In this document: in pieces, positions 63,325 to 64,000 of the stretch
Position numbering within the stretch: position 1 is the first letter of the stretch
Layout: the number at the start of each line of letters is the position of its first letter
NCBI RefSeq assembly: GCF_014170375.1
Contig: NZ_LZZW01000014.1
Location: 62,001 to 126,000, forward strand
DNA from: Variovorax sp. UMC13
Lineage (GTDB): Bacteria; Pseudomonadota; Gammaproteobacteria; Burkholderiales; Burkholderiaceae_C
DNA length: 64,000 nucleotides
Direction: 5' to 3'
Translations under genes and position numbers: made by a program
The notes under the pieces: model-generated
Told to the model about the DNA's origin: nothing
The model's database searches: none
Seen by the model: only the letters and a program-made list of their open reading frames with translations

Positions 63325-63846
63325 ATGAACTCCCCGATGCATTTCCACGGGGCGCCGCGCGGGCGAATTCCGGGCCTGGCACGCTTTGCGTTGCTGGGCC
63401 TTTTGCTTGCGCTGGCTGCCTGCGACGAGGCCGACGAACGCAGCGCGGGCCAGAAGGTGGATTCCGCGATCGCGCGCACCCAGCAGGCTGCGACCGAAGC
63501 GGCGGCGCGCACCGAGGCCCTGGCCCGCGAGGCAGGCGCCAAGGTGAAGGCTTCGAAGCCCGCGATGCAGCAGGGCCTCGACAGAATCAAGGAAGCCGCC
63601 AAGGAGACCGGTGCGGCCGTCTCCGCGGGGGTCAGCGATGCCACCATCACCGCCAGCGTGTCCGCCGGATTGGCCAGGGACCCGGCGCTGAGCGCCACCC
63701 GCATCGACGTCGACACCCAGGGCGGCACGGTCACTCTGCGCGGCCCGGCGCCCAACGCCGAGGCGAAGGCGCGGGCCGAGACCATCGCGCGCGGCGTGAC
63801 CGGTGTGAGCCAGGTCGACAACCGGCTGGAAGTGAGGGCGATGTAG
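63325..63846 (+). CDS. BON-domain lipoprotein
   Basis: The 173 residues start with a lipoprotein signal (FALLGLLLALAAC; lipobox LAAC with Cys33). A helical Ala/Lys/Glu-rich stretch follows (about 45-105, TQQAATEAAARTEALAREAG), then one BON domain at about 108-170 (SDATITASVSAGLARDPALS, GGTVTLRGPAPNAEAKARAE). BON proteins bind membranes or phospholipids in the envelope. AAAGGA precedes the ATG. It follows the CsbD gene by 43 nt and ends at a terminator. Confidence 0.88.
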   Translation: MNSPMHFHGAPRGRIPGLARFALLGLLLALAACDEADERSAGQKVDSAIARTQQAATEAAARTEALAREAGAKVKASKPAMQQGLDRIKEAAKETGAAVSAGVSDATITASVSAGLARDPALSATRIDVDTQGGTVTLRGPAPNAEAKARAETIARGVTGVSQVDNRLEVRAM

Positions 63847-63868
63847 ACGCGCCTCCTCCGCCCCCAAG

Positions 63869-63895
63869 AAAAAAACCCGGCATGCCGGGTTTTTT
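63869..63895. terminator. bidirectional terminator after the BON-domain gene
   Basis: AAAAAACCCGG (63870-63880) pairs with CCGGGTTTTTT (63885-63895) around CATG. The poly-A and poly-T flanks make it usable from both sides, which fits a convergent gene on the right. Confidence 0.9.
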
Positions 63896-63914
63896 CATGG
63901 GGGCAGGGGCGTGC

Positions 63915-64000
63915 TCAACGCCGTTCGTCGTCGCGCTGCATCAAGGTGGTGACCATGTCGGCCACGTCGGAAGTCTTGAGCAGCATGGCCAAGACGGCCG
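63915..64000 (-). CDS. 3' end of a gene running off the window, unidentified
   Basis: On the minus strand an open frame enters at 64000 and stops with TGA at 63915. The 27 visible residues (AVLAMLLKTSDVADMVTTLM, then QRDDERR) have normal protein composition. The bidirectional terminator just to the left fits a gene ending here. No family can be assigned. Confidence 0.45.
   Translation of the reverse strand, partial: AVLAMLLKTSDVADMVTTLMQRDDERR

Overview
This 64 kb window is strongly GC-rich chromosomal DNA that reads as the core genome of a betaproteobacterium, most likely a Comamonadaceae member close to Variovorax or Acidovorax. That placement is inferred from gene content and order (petABC-sspAB, secA-argJ, pilBCD-coaE-zapD-yacG, rplU-rpmA-obgE-proB, fmdB-DUF502-aspS-nudB) and from protein features such as the PVWY form of cytochrome b; no database search was made. 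I see no insertion sequence, prophage, integrase, rRNA operon or CRISPR array.

Layout. 1-5.6 kb: the 3' part of pdxA, convergent mscL, the cytochrome bc1 operon petABC, then sspA and sspB. 5.6-9.1 kb: tRNA-Thr(TGT) with a strong terminator, a DciA-like gene divergent from secA. 9.1-11.9 kb: argJ, a DUF815 P-loop ATPase, a MutT-type Nudix gene, and yacG on the other strand. 11.9-18.5 kb, minus strand: ispB, tRNA-Pro(CGG), pilB-pilC-pilD, coaE, zapD, yacG. 18.6-21.6 kb, plus strand: rplU, rpmA, obgE, proB. 21.6-30.3 kb: CNP1-like gene and rppH, proS with a coupled lytic transglycosylase, a CBS/CorC membrane protein, grxD, prmC, prfA, hemA. 30.4-41.8 kb: a small membrane protein, a GNAT gene coupled to a three-part ABC transporter, a large MscS-family channel, and the complete glycerol-3-phosphate uptake operon ugpBAECQ. 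42-48 kb: serA, a 1292-residue FAD/iron-sulfur oxidoreductase, a HIT protein and a DUF971 protein. 48-52 kb: a ubiquinone cluster ubiE, Tim44-like gene, ubiJ, ubiB. 52-64 kb: a sodium:solute symporter, fmdB, DUF502, aspS, a malate:quinone oxidoreductase with a signal peptide, nudB, an EEP-family phosphodiesterase, folE, a BLUF photoreceptor, an EamA transporter, a DUF429 protein, a CsbD-like protein, a BON-domain lipoprotein and the edge of one more gene.

How the genes work together. Respiration is well represented: bc1 complex, ubiquinone synthesis, malate:quinone oxidoreductase and the large FAD/Fe-S dehydrogenase. So are translation (proS, aspS, prfA, prmC, rplU, rpmA), export and envelope (secA, type IV pilus assembly, two mechanosensitive channels) and phosphate/lipid-headgroup scavenging (ugp). 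nudB and folE supply two early folate steps and sit two genes apart.

The most interesting signals are: (1) a dispersed intergenic element of about 95 nt present twice (between sspA and sspB, and inside the ugp operon), which folds into three hairpins whose stems differ between copies by compensating changes; (2) a short blue-light BLUF protein with all key flavin-site residues placed 5 nt after folE; (3) a malate:quinone oxidoreductase carrying an apparent Sec signal peptide; (4) an uncharacterised secreted Tim44-like protein inside the ubiquinone cluster; (5) several genes (hemA, ubiE, ubiJ) whose -10-like box sits only 6-8 nt before the start codon, which hints at leaderless mRNAs.
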